DNA of 64,000 nucleotides from Jeotgalibaca ciconiae. Lineage in GTDB: Bacteria; Bacillota; Bacilli; Lactobacillales; Aerococcaceae. Positions 54,116-62,254 of the stretch are shown here, in pieces. Both the position numbers and the translations under genes were made by a program. The stretch is from contig NZ_CP034465.1 of assembly GCF_003955755.1 (NCBI RefSeq), positions 1,916,001-1,980,000 of the forward strand. The letters are read 5' to 3'. The notes beneath the pieces are model-generated. The model had not been told where the DNA came from, did not search any database, and saw nothing but the letters and a program-made list of their open reading frames with translations. How positions within the stretch are numbered: position 1 is the first letter of the stretch; each line of letters begins with the position of its first letter.

Positions 54116-55117
54116 ATGAAGAAAATCTTCGCTTGGATAATAGCAATTATACTAAGTACGGCTATCCTTATTCTTATTGTATTTCAGATTTCACCTCGCC
54201 CAGGAGCATACCTCATCAACAAAATGTTTGATAGTCCGATAGAAATAACGGACAAAGAAAAATATGAAGAAAGCAGTAAGAAGGTAAGTGTTATAGAAGA
54301 CATTGACTATGATTCCCAATATGAACGAAATAATTTCGATATTTATTATCCCAAAGGTGCAACTGAAAGAGTTCCTGTAATCTTTTGGGTTCACGGAGGA
54401 GGTTATGTTGGCGGTGATAAATCAGGAGTGACTGAATTTGCGACCAATATTGCTTCCGATGCGAATGTGGCAGTCATAACCTTAAACTACGAACTAGCTC
54501 CAGATTCAGAATATCCTGGGCAAATTAATCAAATTGATGATGCGTATCGTTTTATCGAAAAGAGTTTAGACGAATACTCCATGATAGACTTAGATCAAAT
54601 TTTTTTCGGTGGAGATTCTGCTGGCGCACAAATTGCTTTGCAGTATGTAACGATTCAAACAAATAAAAAGTACGCGGAGCAGATGAATATGGAACAAACT
54701 ATTCAACAGACGAAAATAAAAGGTGCCATATCCTATTGTGGGCCGGTGAACCTCAAGCAGACGGTAGAAGAAAAATCGGATAGTAAATTTCTCCGTTTCT
54801 TTGTTAAGACTGTGGCCTGGTCATTGATTGGCGAAAAAGATTGGCAGGATACTCCCCAATTACAAGAAGCGTCGTTGGTCAGTCATGTAACAGAAGACTT
54901 TCCGCCTACCTATATTACTGATGGAAATGCATTCTCATTTCCACAACAAGGCATTGAATTGGAAGAACAGTTGAAATCGCTCCAAGTATCAGTCAGCTCA
55001 CTGTTCTTTGTAGATTCACCTGAACAAATCAACCATGAATATCAGTTTGATTATCGTACGAAAGAAGCGAAACTTTGTTATGAGCAGACTCTCTCATTTG
55101 TAAATCAATATAAATAG
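54116..55117 (+). CDS. Membrane-anchored alpha/beta hydrolase (esterase, hormone-sensitive-lipase type)
   Basis: 333 residues. An N-terminal hydrophobic helix (about 5-25) anchors or exports the protein. The oxyanion motif HGGG (93-96) and nucleophile elbow GDSAG (Ser168) are typical of the acetyl-esterase/BD-FAE class; the acid (about Asp in YITDGNAF) and His (INHEYQF) lie in the expected late positions. It likely removes acyl or acetyl groups from carbohydrates or peptides outside the membrane. ATG 54116 is used; TTG 54113 is better spaced to AAAGGAG and cannot be excluded. The next gene has its own promoter. Confidence 0.82.
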   Translation: MKKIFAWIIAIILSTAILILIVFQISPRPGAYLINKMFDSPIEITDKEKYEESSKKVSVIEDIDYDSQYERNNFDIYYPKGATERVPVIFWVHGGGYVGGDKSGVTEFATNIASDANVAVITLNYELAPDSEYPGQINQIDDAYRFIEKSLDEYSMIDLDQIFFGGDSAGAQIALQYVTIQTNKKYAEQMNMEQTIQQTKIKGAISYCGPVNLKQTVEEKSDSKFLRFFVKTVAWSLIGEKDWQDTPQLQEASLVSHVTEDFPPTYITDGNAFSFPQQGIELEEQLKSLQVSVSSLFFVDSPEQINHEYQFDYRTKEAKLCYEQTLSFVNQYK

Positions 55118-55162
55118 TTTACAAAGAGTAAAAGGACATAAGTGTTTTCTTCCCCACATCAT

Positions 55163-55180
55163 TTGCATGCGTGGTATAAT
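55163..55180 (+). promoter_or_regulatory. Extended -10 promoter of map
   Basis: TGGTATAAT at 55172-55180 is an extended -10 located 39 bases before the map start; no clear -35 is visible. Confidence 0.5.
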
Positions 55181-55219
55181 AGTTAAGTGAATATACAAAT
55201 ATTGGAGGAACTCAAATAT

Positions 55220-55975
55220 ATGATTACATTGAAATCACCTCGCGAAATTGAAGCAATGGAAGAAGCAGGAAAGATTCTTGCGGATATTCATGTTGCTTTG
55301 CGAGATTTTATTAAACCAGGCATAAGCACAATGGAAATAAATGATTTTGTGCAAAAAAGAATCGAAGATGCTGGCGCTATTCCAGAACAAATTGGCTATG
55401 AAGGCTATGAATTTGCGACATGTACAAGCTTGAATGATGAAATTTGTCATGGATTTCCAGGGAAAAAAGAAATTCTGAAAGATGGCGACTTATTAAAAGT
55501 TGATACAGTCGTTAACTACAATGGCGCTATGGCAGATTCATGCTGGTGTTACGTTGTCGGCGAATCTAAAGATCCTCAAGTAAATCACTTGATGGAAGTA
55601 ACTGAAAAAGCATTGTACTTGGGAATTGAGCAAGCAATTCCAGGTAACCGTATTGGTGATATCGGCCATGCAATCCAAGCATACGTAGAAGCAGAAGGCT
55701 TCTCTGTTGTCCGTGAATTCATTGGACACGGTATCGGACCAACAATGCATGAAGGTCCATCTGTACCACATTACGGCGAAGCAGGAAAAGGTCTACGACT
55801 AAAAGAAGGCATGACAATCACCATTGAGCCGATGGTTAATACCGGCACATGGAGATCGAAAATGGACAAAAATGGTTGGACTGCCCGCACATTAGATGGC
55901 GGATTAAGCTGCCAATTCGAACATACTATCGCAATCACTGCAGATGGTCCAAAGATTCTGACAAAACAAGACTAA
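55220..55975 (+). CDS. map: Type I methionine aminopeptidase
   Basis: A 251-residue cytoplasmic metalloenzyme that removes the initiator methionine from new proteins. It begins MITLKSPREIEAMEEAGKI. The metal ligands are visible as the Asp residues in LLKVDTVVNYNGAMADS, the His in FIGHGIGPTMHEGP, Glu in TITIEPMV and Glu in SCQFEHTIAIT. Length and order match MapA. ATG 55220 follows TTGGAGGA; an upstream in-frame ATG at 55187 would overlap the ribosome site. It is monocistronic. Confidence 0.95.
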   Translation: MITLKSPREIEAMEEAGKILADIHVALRDFIKPGISTMEINDFVQKRIEDAGAIPEQIGYEGYEFATCTSLNDEICHGFPGKKEILKDGDLLKVDTVVNYNGAMADSCWCYVVGESKDPQVNHLMEVTEKALYLGIEQAIPGNRIGDIGHAIQAYVEAEGFSVVREFIGHGIGPTMHEGPSVPHYGEAGKGLRLKEGMTITIEPMVNTGTWRSKMDKNGWTARTLDGGLSCQFEHTIAITADGPKILTKQD

Positions 55976-55982
55976 TTTAAAA

Positions 55983-56022
55983 TGCATCTTTCTCAATGAT
56001 TATTTGTGGGAGATGCTTTTTT
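55983..56022 (+). terminator. Terminator of map
   Basis: GCATCTTTC pairs with GGGAGATGC (two G-U) around a loop, followed by six Ts. Confidence 0.7.
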
Positions 56023-56178
56023 CAATTGAACGGTATAATAGAATGATAATTTTCCGGCACAAAATGATTCTTGAATCAAGTAATGCTGTGATCAAACAAG
56101 AGTGAATAGTCTAATGCCATCGGAACGGCTATTCTTTGATGTTTTTTTGAGAATAGAGAGTGATGAGGGGGTACGAGA

Positions 56179-56379
56179 GTGGCTAAGAAGAGAAAAAAGA
56201 ATAAAAGAAAAGATTCCAAGCTAGAATTTAATTCAGAATCAAATGAAGATTTTTTCTATATTGCTGGATATACATCATGGGGATTTCCATATGGTACAAG
56301 CTGGGAAGAAGCAGAAGAGCAAAGAATTCTAGAGGAAGAAAGCGACAGTGAAAGAAAAAAACTGGATTATCCATTTTAA
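56179..56379 (+). CDS. Small conserved-looking protein, unknown function
   Basis: 66 residues from a GTG start with GAGGGGG eight bases before it. The first 15 residues are almost all Lys/Arg (KKRKKNKRKDSK), followed by a neutral, aromatic central motif, FFYIAGYTSWGFPYGTSWEEAEEQ, here given as FFYIAGYTSWGFPYG, and an acidic end. The YIAGYTS-G-PYG pattern seems familiar from small Firmicutes proteins, but I cannot assign a role. It may bind nucleic acid through its basic tail. A strong terminator follows. Confidence 0.6.
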   Translation: MAKKRKKNKRKDSKLEFNSESNEDFFYIAGYTSWGFPYGTSWEEAEEQRILEEESDSERKKLDYPF

Positions 56380-56387
56380 GAAGTAGG

Positions 56388-56432
56388 AACGAGCTGGAGC
56401 AAGTATGCAAATACTGCTCCAGCTCGTTTTTT
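56388..56432 (+). terminator. Terminator after the small 66-residue protein gene
   Basis: AACGAGCTGGAGCA pairs perfectly with TGCTCCAGCTCGTT, with a 13-base loop and T run. Confidence 0.9.
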
Positions 56433-56661
56433 GAGCGAAGGATAGTCGAATCGTCCTAAGAGTACTTTTTTGTTTCATAAAAAGAGAAATCTTCCATCTG
56501 GATTCTCCTCCAAACAGGAACTCCAGCATCTTTTAGAGTATGGGACTGGAAAATAACATGGCTCTGTTTGTCAATAATTGTACTGTAACAAAATAACAAA
56601 GCTCCGAAAATCATTGTCATTCTTACTTTGAAGCAGACATGGTATACATAAAAGGGTTATT

Positions 56662-56690
56662 TGTACCACAGCTCTTTTATATATGGTACA
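56662..56690. promoter_or_regulatory. Inverted repeat upstream of the AbiEi-type gene
   Basis: TGTACCA (56662-56668) and TGGTACA (56684-56690) form a perfect 7-bp inverted pair, with a related TGGTATAC just upstream (about 56639). AbiEi antitoxins usually repress their own promoter through inverted repeats, so this is a candidate operator. The rest of the 365-bp gap 56380-56744 shows no gene. Confidence 0.4.
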
Positions 56691-56744
56691 GTAATAGCAA
56701 TAAAAGTTACCATTAAAAAATCAGAATTGAAAGGAGGGAGAAGT

Positions 56745-57671
56745 TTGAGCAATGAAATGAAAGAGCAAAACAAGTCCATTTCAAAGCGAATGAAGAAACT
56801 TTCTCGGCTGACGGTAGAAGAAAAAACAAACGAAATCAGGTACGCAGACCTGACCGATGAAGAAGAAGAGTTATTAAATCAGCTAGTCCAAAAAGTTCGA
56901 AATCGTATGGGAATGACCTTTGTAACAGATGCACATCAACTTTCCTTGCTTAAGGAATTCAATCTACAATTCGATCGACTAAATGGTTTACAAGTTCTTC
57001 AAGAAATACTTAACAATGAGGATTATATTTTGACAAAAAGCTTTCCTGATATCGTTTTGAAAAAAATAAGCAACTTTCCGTTGTATGAAGAGATACTGCC
57101 ACTCACCGAAGCAGATGAGAAAACAAGGATATGGAAGGAATTTCTCACTAAACACTCAGCAAGGTTATTTCATCAGTTAGGATATAAAAAAATTACCACA
57201 GGACTGTATAATAAAAAAAGTATTCCAGAAGATTTACCCTATATTTTCTATATAAAGTATCCTAGATTTGTATTTGGACATGAAACAGCTTTGTATTACC
57301 ATGGCATTACCGATGTACCCCCAAAAAAATATGTGGTAAAAGTGGAGCCTTCCTATAATCCGAGGATAACGATTTATCCAGAACAAGTGGAGGTCATACG
57401 TAGCAGGGATATAGTGGGAGAAGACGAAATTGTAATGGTGGAGACCGCTTATGGCAACAAAATTCCTGTAACAGATATTTATCGCACCCTCTGTGATGTG
57501 ATAAATCCTCGTTATTCAATCAATGAAACAGTAAAGGGGAAAGTCCTTATGGAATATATGAAGAGAAATGATGCTGAGCCCCAAATATTATTACAGAAAG
57601 CGCGTGATATGGGAATTGACCAATTTATCTTACCAATTATCGAAGTACTTTCAGATAACGAAATCAGATGA
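56745..57671 (+). CDS. AbiEi-type antitoxin (type IV toxin-antitoxin) without an obvious toxin
   Basis: 308 residues from a TTG start with AAGGAGGG at correct spacing. Residues 1-130 are a helical region not typical of the family. The second half matches AbiEi antitoxins: a winged-helix-like part (FHQLGYKKITTGLYNK), then FVFGHETALYYHGITDVPPKKY, the strand-rich YNPRITIYPEQVEVI, and IPVTDIYRTLCDVINPRYSI. AbiEi proteins neutralise the AbiEii nucleotidyltransferase toxin and repress their operon. AbiEii would be expected immediately downstream, but only a 52-codon frame overlaps the stop. Phage-defence function is therefore uncertain; it could be an orphan antitoxin guarding against elements carrying AbiE. 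Confidence 0.7.
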   Translation: MSNEMKEQNKSISKRMKKLSRLTVEEKTNEIRYADLTDEEEELLNQLVQKVRNRMGMTFVTDAHQLSLLKEFNLQFDRLNGLQVLQEILNNEDYILTKSFPDIVLKKISNFPLYEEILPLTEADEKTRIWKEFLTKHSARLFHQLGYKKITTGLYNKKSIPEDLPYIFYIKYPRFVFGHETALYYHGITDVPPKKYVVKVEPSYNPRITIYPEQVEVIRSRDIVGEDEIVMVETAYGNKIPVTDIYRTLCDVINPRYSINETVKGKVLMEYMKRNDAEPQILLQKARDMGIDQFILPIIEVLSDNEIR

Positions 57672-57826
57672 TTTATAAGTATTTAACTAAAAAAAGCATA
57701 AAAAATGAAAGCGGTATAAAAAGTGAGGTGGATAAAAACGTAGAAACACTAAATAATAAATTTCTTCATAATAGAAGTTATGCCGTTACAAAAATAGAAA
57801 TCAATTACTTAACCAGGAGGGTTTAA
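57668..57826 (+). other. 52-codon frame coupled to the AbiEi-type gene, possible toxin remnant
   Basis: ATG at 57668 overlaps the AbiEi stop (ATGA), the way AbiEii usually starts. The frame runs 52 codons (MIYKYLTKKSIKNESG..., NNKFLHNRSYAVTK) and stops two bases before the next gene. No nucleotidyltransferase motif is present. It could be a decayed AbiEii start or chance reading. Confidence 0.3.
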
Positions 57827-57827
57827 A

Positions 57828-59075
57828 ATGAAAAAGAAATTACTACTATCATCAATTATGACAATTAGTTTGTTTACGTTGGCAGGATGTGGAAATTCAG
57901 GAGGAAATTCTTCGGATCAAGTAACCTTGTATGTTTCAGGAGATGTTACAGAAGGAAATGCCTATTCAAAAATGGCTGAAAAATATGAAGAAGAGACGGG
58001 TGTCCATGTTGAAGTAACGGACATTCCATACGCAGATTTGACAACCAAAATCTCGACAGCTGTGCAATCGAATGATGCGCCTGATGTAGCTAGAGTATCG
58101 GGAGTAGTTCCAGATTGGTCAGAATATTTAATGGATCTTTCTGATGTTGCGGAAGAATCGAAAACAATTGAATCGATGACGATTAGAGATGAAGAAGGAA
58201 ATGTAAAAGCACTACCAACTGATGTAACAGCCGTAGGAATGTTTATTAATACCGATTTATTTGATGAAGCAGGAGTTGCTTATCCGATGTCTGAAGATGA
58301 GATTTGGACGTGGGATGAGTTTTTAGCAGATATTGAAGAAGTGATGGAAAAAACTGACGCTCGATTTGGATTTGTGATGGATGCTTCAGATCACCGCCTG
58401 CGTGCTTTTACTTATCAGTTTGGCGGGAAAGACTTTTTCTTAAATGAAGACGAAACTTCTTATACAACAGACGACGAAACAATCTCGGCGCTTGAAAAAT
58501 TCTATGAATTAAACAATAACGGAGTGATGCCAAAATCAGTTTGGACTGCTGGAGAAGATGCAGCATCAATGTTCAAGAGTGGACAGATTCCAGCTTATAT
58601 TTCAGGCAGCTGGCAAATTAAAGACTTTTCAGAAAATATTGATTTCAATTGGAAGGCCGTCTATATGCCTTTTGAAGATGTAAGAGCAACAAATATGGGC
58701 GGAAACTTCATGGTCGGTTTCGAAAACAGTTCAAACTCTGAAGGAGGAAAAGCCTTTATTGAATGGTTGTATCAACCTGAAAATTATACAGAGCTTGCAA
58801 CTTATGCTGGTTACTTACCTGCATTAGAAGATGTTGCCGTAAATTATGAAGGTGGACAAGAAGCATATGATATCTATACTCAAGAAATTGCTGCAACAGA
58901 TGAAATTTCTGGAAAGCAAACATCTGACCAAGTAACAAAGACAATGAGAGGATACACAGGATTAACAGGCAGCTATAGAGATTCTGTTGTTCAATACTTA
59001 AATGATGAAATTGATATCGATACGGTTATTGAAAACACAATCAAAGATTACAACGAAGGCTATCTAGAAAAATAA
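57828..59075 (+). CDS. Sugar ABC transporter substrate-binding lipoprotein (family 1)
   Basis: 415 residues. Signal peptide with lipobox LAGC (Cys about 21), a Gly/Ser/Asn linker, then QVTLYVSGDVTEGNAYSKMAEKYEEETGVHVEV, whose first segment is the family's opening strand. Mid-protein parts FGFVMDASDHRLRAFTYQFGG and FKSGQIPAYISGSWQIKDF fit CUT1 (oligosaccharide) binding proteins. CCAGGAGG precedes the ATG. Two permease genes follow after a strong palindrome (59081-59122). No ATPase gene is present, so a shared MsmK-like ATPase elsewhere is likely. The sugar is unknown. Confidence 0.9.
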   Translation: MKKKLLLSSIMTISLFTLAGCGNSGGNSSDQVTLYVSGDVTEGNAYSKMAEKYEEETGVHVEVTDIPYADLTTKISTAVQSNDAPDVARVSGVVPDWSEYLMDLSDVAEESKTIESMTIRDEEGNVKALPTDVTAVGMFINTDLFDEAGVAYPMSEDEIWTWDEFLADIEEVMEKTDARFGFVMDASDHRLRAFTYQFGGKDFFLNEDETSYTTDDETISALEKFYELNNNGVMPKSVWTAGEDAASMFKSGQIPAYISGSWQIKDFSENIDFNWKAVYMPFEDVRATNMGGNFMVGFENSSNSEGGKAFIEWLYQPENYTELATYAGYLPALEDVAVNYEGGQEAYDIYTQEIAATDEISGKQTSDQVTKTMRGYTGLTGSYRDSVVQYLNDEIDIDTVIENTIKDYNEGYLEK

Positions 59076-59080
59076 AGCAC

Positions 59081-59122
59081 AAGCTAGATTCTACCTATCA
59101 CGTGATAGGTAGAATCTAGCTT
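59081..59122 (+). other. 42-bp perfect palindrome between binding-protein and permease genes
   Basis: The arms 59081-59101 and 59102-59122 are exact reverse complements centred on CACGTG. In mRNA this gives a very stable hairpin without a T run, six bases after the binding-protein stop. Such hairpins usually protect the upstream message and limit read-through, giving more binding protein than permease. Confidence 0.85.
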
Positions 59123-59200
59123 ATCATCTATGAAGGAAATACAAGTTCCACTGTAACTTATGAAGGAACTCCTGATATCGAAAATGAAGGAGGAAGCTAA

Positions 59201-60073
59201 ATGCAATCTAAACTAAAGAAAAATAAATGGCCGCTGATTTTTACGGGAACAAATATGATTTTATTTTTTTTGTTTTTCTTTTTGCCAGCCATATTGGGTT
59301 TTTACTATTCATTAACAGACTATAAAGGTTACTCCACAGCAAATTTCATTGGTTTTGAAAACTATACAGAATTATTCCAAGATCCAAGTTTTTATAAAGC
59401 AATGCTGCGAACCTTTCGATATGCAATAACACTTGTACCTATTGTTTATGTATCGTCACTCGCAATTGCCTTATTATTGAACAGCAATTACGCAAAAGGG
59501 AAAGTGTTGGGAAAGATAATCATTTTCCTTCCTTGGACAATCTCGGGGATCATAGCAGGGGTTATTTGGAAATGGCTTTTTGGAGAGCATTTCGGATTTA
59601 TTAACTATATAATTTCAGTCGCAGGCGGCGAAGCCGTTCCATGGTTCACAAATGCAAATGCAGCTTTTGCTGTTATTATTATGGCTGCTGTTTGGGGCGG
59701 AACAGCCTTCAACATGCTCCAATTTAGTAACGCGCTTAAAAATATTCCTGCCTCTTTGTACGAAGCAGCGGAAATGGATGGTGCAAATAGTTCGCAGAAA
59801 TTTTGGAATATTACATTACCGGCAATAAAGCCCACGTCCTTTATGGTGATTCTACTGGCTTCAATTGGTTCGATGAAAGAATTCGCTCTCGTACAATCAT
59901 TAACAGATGGTGGTCCTGGAACGGACAATGTTTTTATCGTTCAGTATATTTATCAAACCGGTTTTGAAAAAATGCGAGTAGGCTATGCAAGTGCCGCATC
60001 AATGGTACTATTCGCTATTCTCTTGATACTAGGACTTATACAAATGAAGATAGGAGGGAATAAAGGTGAATAA
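59201..60073 (+). CDS. Sugar ABC transporter permease (MalF-type)
   Basis: 290 residues with six transmembrane helices and the EAA loop YEAAEMDGANSSQKFWNITL (about 186-205) that contacts the ATPase. The first helix region (IFTGTNMILFFLFFF) and LPAILGFYYSLTDY are typical of CUT1 MalF/MsmF-like subunits. GGAGGAAG precedes the ATG. The last eight bases overlap the next permease gene. Confidence 0.92.
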   Translation: MQSKLKKNKWPLIFTGTNMILFFLFFFLPAILGFYYSLTDYKGYSTANFIGFENYTELFQDPSFYKAMLRTFRYAITLVPIVYVSSLAIALLLNSNYAKGKVLGKIIIFLPWTISGIIAGVIWKWLFGEHFGFINYIISVAGGEAVPWFTNANAAFAVIIMAAVWGGTAFNMLQFSNALKNIPASLYEAAEMDGANSSQKFWNITLPAIKPTSFMVILLASIGSMKEFALVQSLTDGGPGTDNVFIVQYIYQTGFEKMRVGYASAASMVLFAILLILGLIQMKIGGNKGE

Positions 60074-60917
60074 AAAAACATATAACATCTCAAAGCTGCA
60101 TGATAAAACATCCACAGTTTTACTCACAACTGCATTGATCATTATAGCTCTACTTTACCTATTCCCGCTCGTGTGGTTTGTGCTTAGCTCGTTTAAGCCC
60201 GGCTCAGAATTATTTGCTTATCCTCTAAGCGTTTTACCCAGAAATCCAACGGCTGGAAACTATAGCGACGCTTGGAACAGCTTAGATTTTCCGCGTCTAT
60301 TTGGAAATACACTAATTTCATCAGTTGTAACGACCTTTTTGACCATTATCGCAAGTGCCACCTGTGGGTATGCATTTGCAAAATATGATCAGAAATGGCT
60401 GAGTTTTTTCTTTGTTTGTATTATTGCAACAACGATGTTGCCTACGGAAGTAATTATGAATCCTGTTTTTATTGTAATTCGGAAATTAGGACTTTATGAC
60501 AGTCTTGCAGGAATTATTATTCCTTCAATTAATACAGCTACAGGCATTTTTATGTTCCGAACATTTTTTGTATCGATACCGGATGATTTAGTTGAATCCG
60601 CGCGAATGGACGGTGCTTCTGACGGTCGTATCTTTTTCAATATTATGCTACCCATCGCGAAACCAGTGATTCTGACTCTCAGTATTTTTTCCTTTCAATG
60701 GAGATGGAATGACTATATTTGGCCATTAATCGTATTGAATAATCCTAAAAATTATACGATACAGGTTGCTTTAAGAAGTTTAGTTGGTGCAGAAAATATC
60801 AATTGGACGATCTTGATTGCGTCATCCGTTGTTTCGATTATACCGTTGTTGCTTGTATTTATCGTATTTCAACGCTACATTACCGATTCAAATGCTACAA
60901 GCGGTCTGAAAGGGTAA
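60066..60917 (+). CDS. Sugar ABC transporter permease (MalG-type)
   Basis: 283 residues, six helices, and the EAA motif VESARMDGASDGRIFFNIML (about 178-197), followed by the conserved AKPVILTLSIFSFQWRWNDY region, shown here as FSFQWRWNDYIWPL, typical of MalG/MsmG. GTG 60066 overlaps the preceding gene and follows TAGGAGGG. It ends this three-gene unit; a terminator lies at 61013. The 95 bases between are plain. Confidence 0.92.
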   Translation: MNKKTYNISKLHDKTSTVLLTTALIIIALLYLFPLVWFVLSSFKPGSELFAYPLSVLPRNPTAGNYSDAWNSLDFPRLFGNTLISSVVTTFLTIIASATCGYAFAKYDQKWLSFFFVCIIATTMLPTEVIMNPVFIVIRKLGLYDSLAGIIIPSINTATGIFMFRTFFVSIPDDLVESARMDGASDGRIFFNIMLPIAKPVILTLSIFSFQWRWNDYIWPLIVLNNPKNYTIQVALRSLVGAENINWTILIASSVVSIIPLLLVFIVFQRYITDSNATSGLKG

Positions 60918-61012
60918 GATTCAGTAAGAAAGCTGCAAGGTGTTTTTGAGGCACCACTAGCTCAGTTTTGCTAATATTTGAAAAAGAAAAAATGATAAAA
61001 TATAAAATAGGG

Positions 61013-61037
61013 GGTTGGCCTTTAGGTCAGCCTTTTT
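61013..61037 (+). terminator. Terminator of the first sugar ABC operon
   Basis: GGTTGGCC pairs with GGTCAGCC (two G-U) around TTTA, then five Ts. Repeat copy 4 begins four bases later. Confidence 0.8.
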
Positions 61038-61040
61038 ATG

Positions 61041-61197
61041 TAGACTAGGGGATTATAAGTTCAGCCATCAATGTCTAGCTCCCAAGTCCTGACCTAGTGA
61101 AAAAAAGATAAATTTGCCCCATTGCGCGCTTCGCTGCTCATTCAGGGTCAAATTTCCTATTTTTTCATAGGTCAAGGCGGACTTGTCCGCTTTTCTT
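61041..61197 (+). repeat. 157-bp terminator-associated repeat, copy 4 (short form)
   Basis: Same ends and length as copies 1 and 3 and, as in copy 2, reading CATAGGTC rather than CATAGGCC before the last hairpin. It fills most of the gap 60918-61314 together with the terminator before it and an extended -10 (TGCTATAAT, about 61262-61270) for the AraC gene. Confidence 0.9.
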
Positions 61198-61314
61198 ATA
61201 TGTCAAAGGGTGATTAATGATTGAATCGCTACAACTAATATACTCTCGTTTTTGCGTCCTCTGCTATAATAGAAGTATATAAAAATTCTAAAAAGAGGAA
61301 AGGGAGATTTCTTG

Positions 61315-62157
61315 ATGGATGAAGATTTTTTTCGTAAGAGTGATATGTATCACGATTTATATTATGTCACAAAAGGAAGAGAAAGATGCACACCGAAGCA
61401 TAGTTACGGGCCTATGATACGAGAATACTTCCTCTTGCATATCGTACTTGATGGAAAGGGGGCTTTCCACACGAAAAATTCGAAATATCTTCTAGAACCT
61501 GGTCAATTTTTCATGATTTTTCCTGGCGAGCAAACGTTTTACGAAGCAGATGAAGAAAATCCATGGGAGTATATCTGGTTTGGTTTCAGTGGAAAGGTTG
61601 CAAAAAAAATCTTGTCCACAATTGGGATTACACCCGAGATGCCCATCGGTTCAATCCAGAGTTTTCATGAATCAAAATATGTAATCGAAGAAATGTCCTC
61701 CATGGACCCCTTCACGGTCATTTCCAGGCTGAAGCTCCAAGGAAAGTTATACGAGCTATTTTCTTTGCTTGCCAATGATGACCATGTTCGGTTGAATGAA
61801 GAGAAGCCCTTCGATAAAGTGAACAAGCGCTTAGTGTATACAGAAAATGCAATAAAAATCATACGAGAAAAATATAGTGATACTGATTTTTTAATAAGAG
61901 ATATCTCAAAGGAACTGTCATTGAATGAATCTTATTTAGCTTCTGTATTCAAACAAACAACAGGCAAGACGCTACACGAATATTTAATGGCCTATCGTAT
62001 ACAAAAAAGTAGGGACTATCTCGAAACGACAGATAGTGGCATTGCGGAAGTAGCAGAAAAAGTAGGATACAAAAATCCACTCAGTTATACTCGAATATTC
62101 AAAAAAACAATGGGAATGACGCCCAAAGAATACAAAAAAGCACGAAAACAACGATAA
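61315..62157 (+). CDS. AraC-family transcriptional regulator
   Basis: 280 residues: an N-terminal cupin sensor (about 20-150, REYFLLHIVLDGKGAFHTKN, PGQFFMIFPGEQTFYEAD, PWEYIWFGFSG) and a C-terminal AraC DNA-binding domain with both helix-turn-helices (IRDISKELSLNESYLASVFK and IAEVAEKVGYKNPLSYTRIFKK). This is the MsmR/RafR-type layout of sugar-sensing activators. It stands between two sugar ABC units and probably controls one or both. ATG 61315 has AAAGGGAG eight bases before it. A terminator follows. Confidence 0.9.
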   Translation: MDEDFFRKSDMYHDLYYVTKGRERCTPKHSYGPMIREYFLLHIVLDGKGAFHTKNSKYLLEPGQFFMIFPGEQTFYEADEENPWEYIWFGFSGKVAKKILSTIGITPEMPIGSIQSFHESKYVIEEMSSMDPFTVISRLKLQGKLYELFSLLANDDHVRLNEEKPFDKVNKRLVYTENAIKIIREKYSDTDFLIRDISKELSLNESYLASVFKQTTGKTLHEYLMAYRIQKSRDYLETTDSGIAEVAEKVGYKNPLSYTRIFKKTMGMTPKEYKKARKQR

Positions 62158-62162
62158 AAGAC

Positions 62163-62193
62163 AAAAGGAGCTGATTCTAATCAGTCCTTTTTT
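62163..62193 (+). terminator. Terminator of the AraC gene
   Basis: AAAAGGA and CTGATT pair with AATCAG and TCCTTTT around a tiny loop (one bulged G), followed by Ts. Confidence 0.75.
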
Positions 62194-62220
62194 ATCGAGT
62201 GGGCCATTCTTAATTTTCCA

Positions 62221-62250
62221 CCATCCATGTCTAGCTACCAAGTTCAGGGT
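62221..62250 (+). repeat. Eroded remnant of the terminator-associated repeat
   Basis: CCATCCATGTCTAGCTACCA then AGTTCAGGGT match two separate parts of the full repeat (the CCATCAATGTCTAGCTCCCA left part and the TCAGGGT right-centre part), as if the middle were deleted. Two substitutions are visible. It again lies behind a terminator (62163-62193). Confidence 0.6.
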
Positions 62251-62254
62251 GAAT

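Noticed and set aside
56433-56660. Small minus-strand gene behind a GGAGGAG
   Set aside because: The ATG that follows it opens only 13 codons before a stop, and the surrounding sequence is not protein-like.
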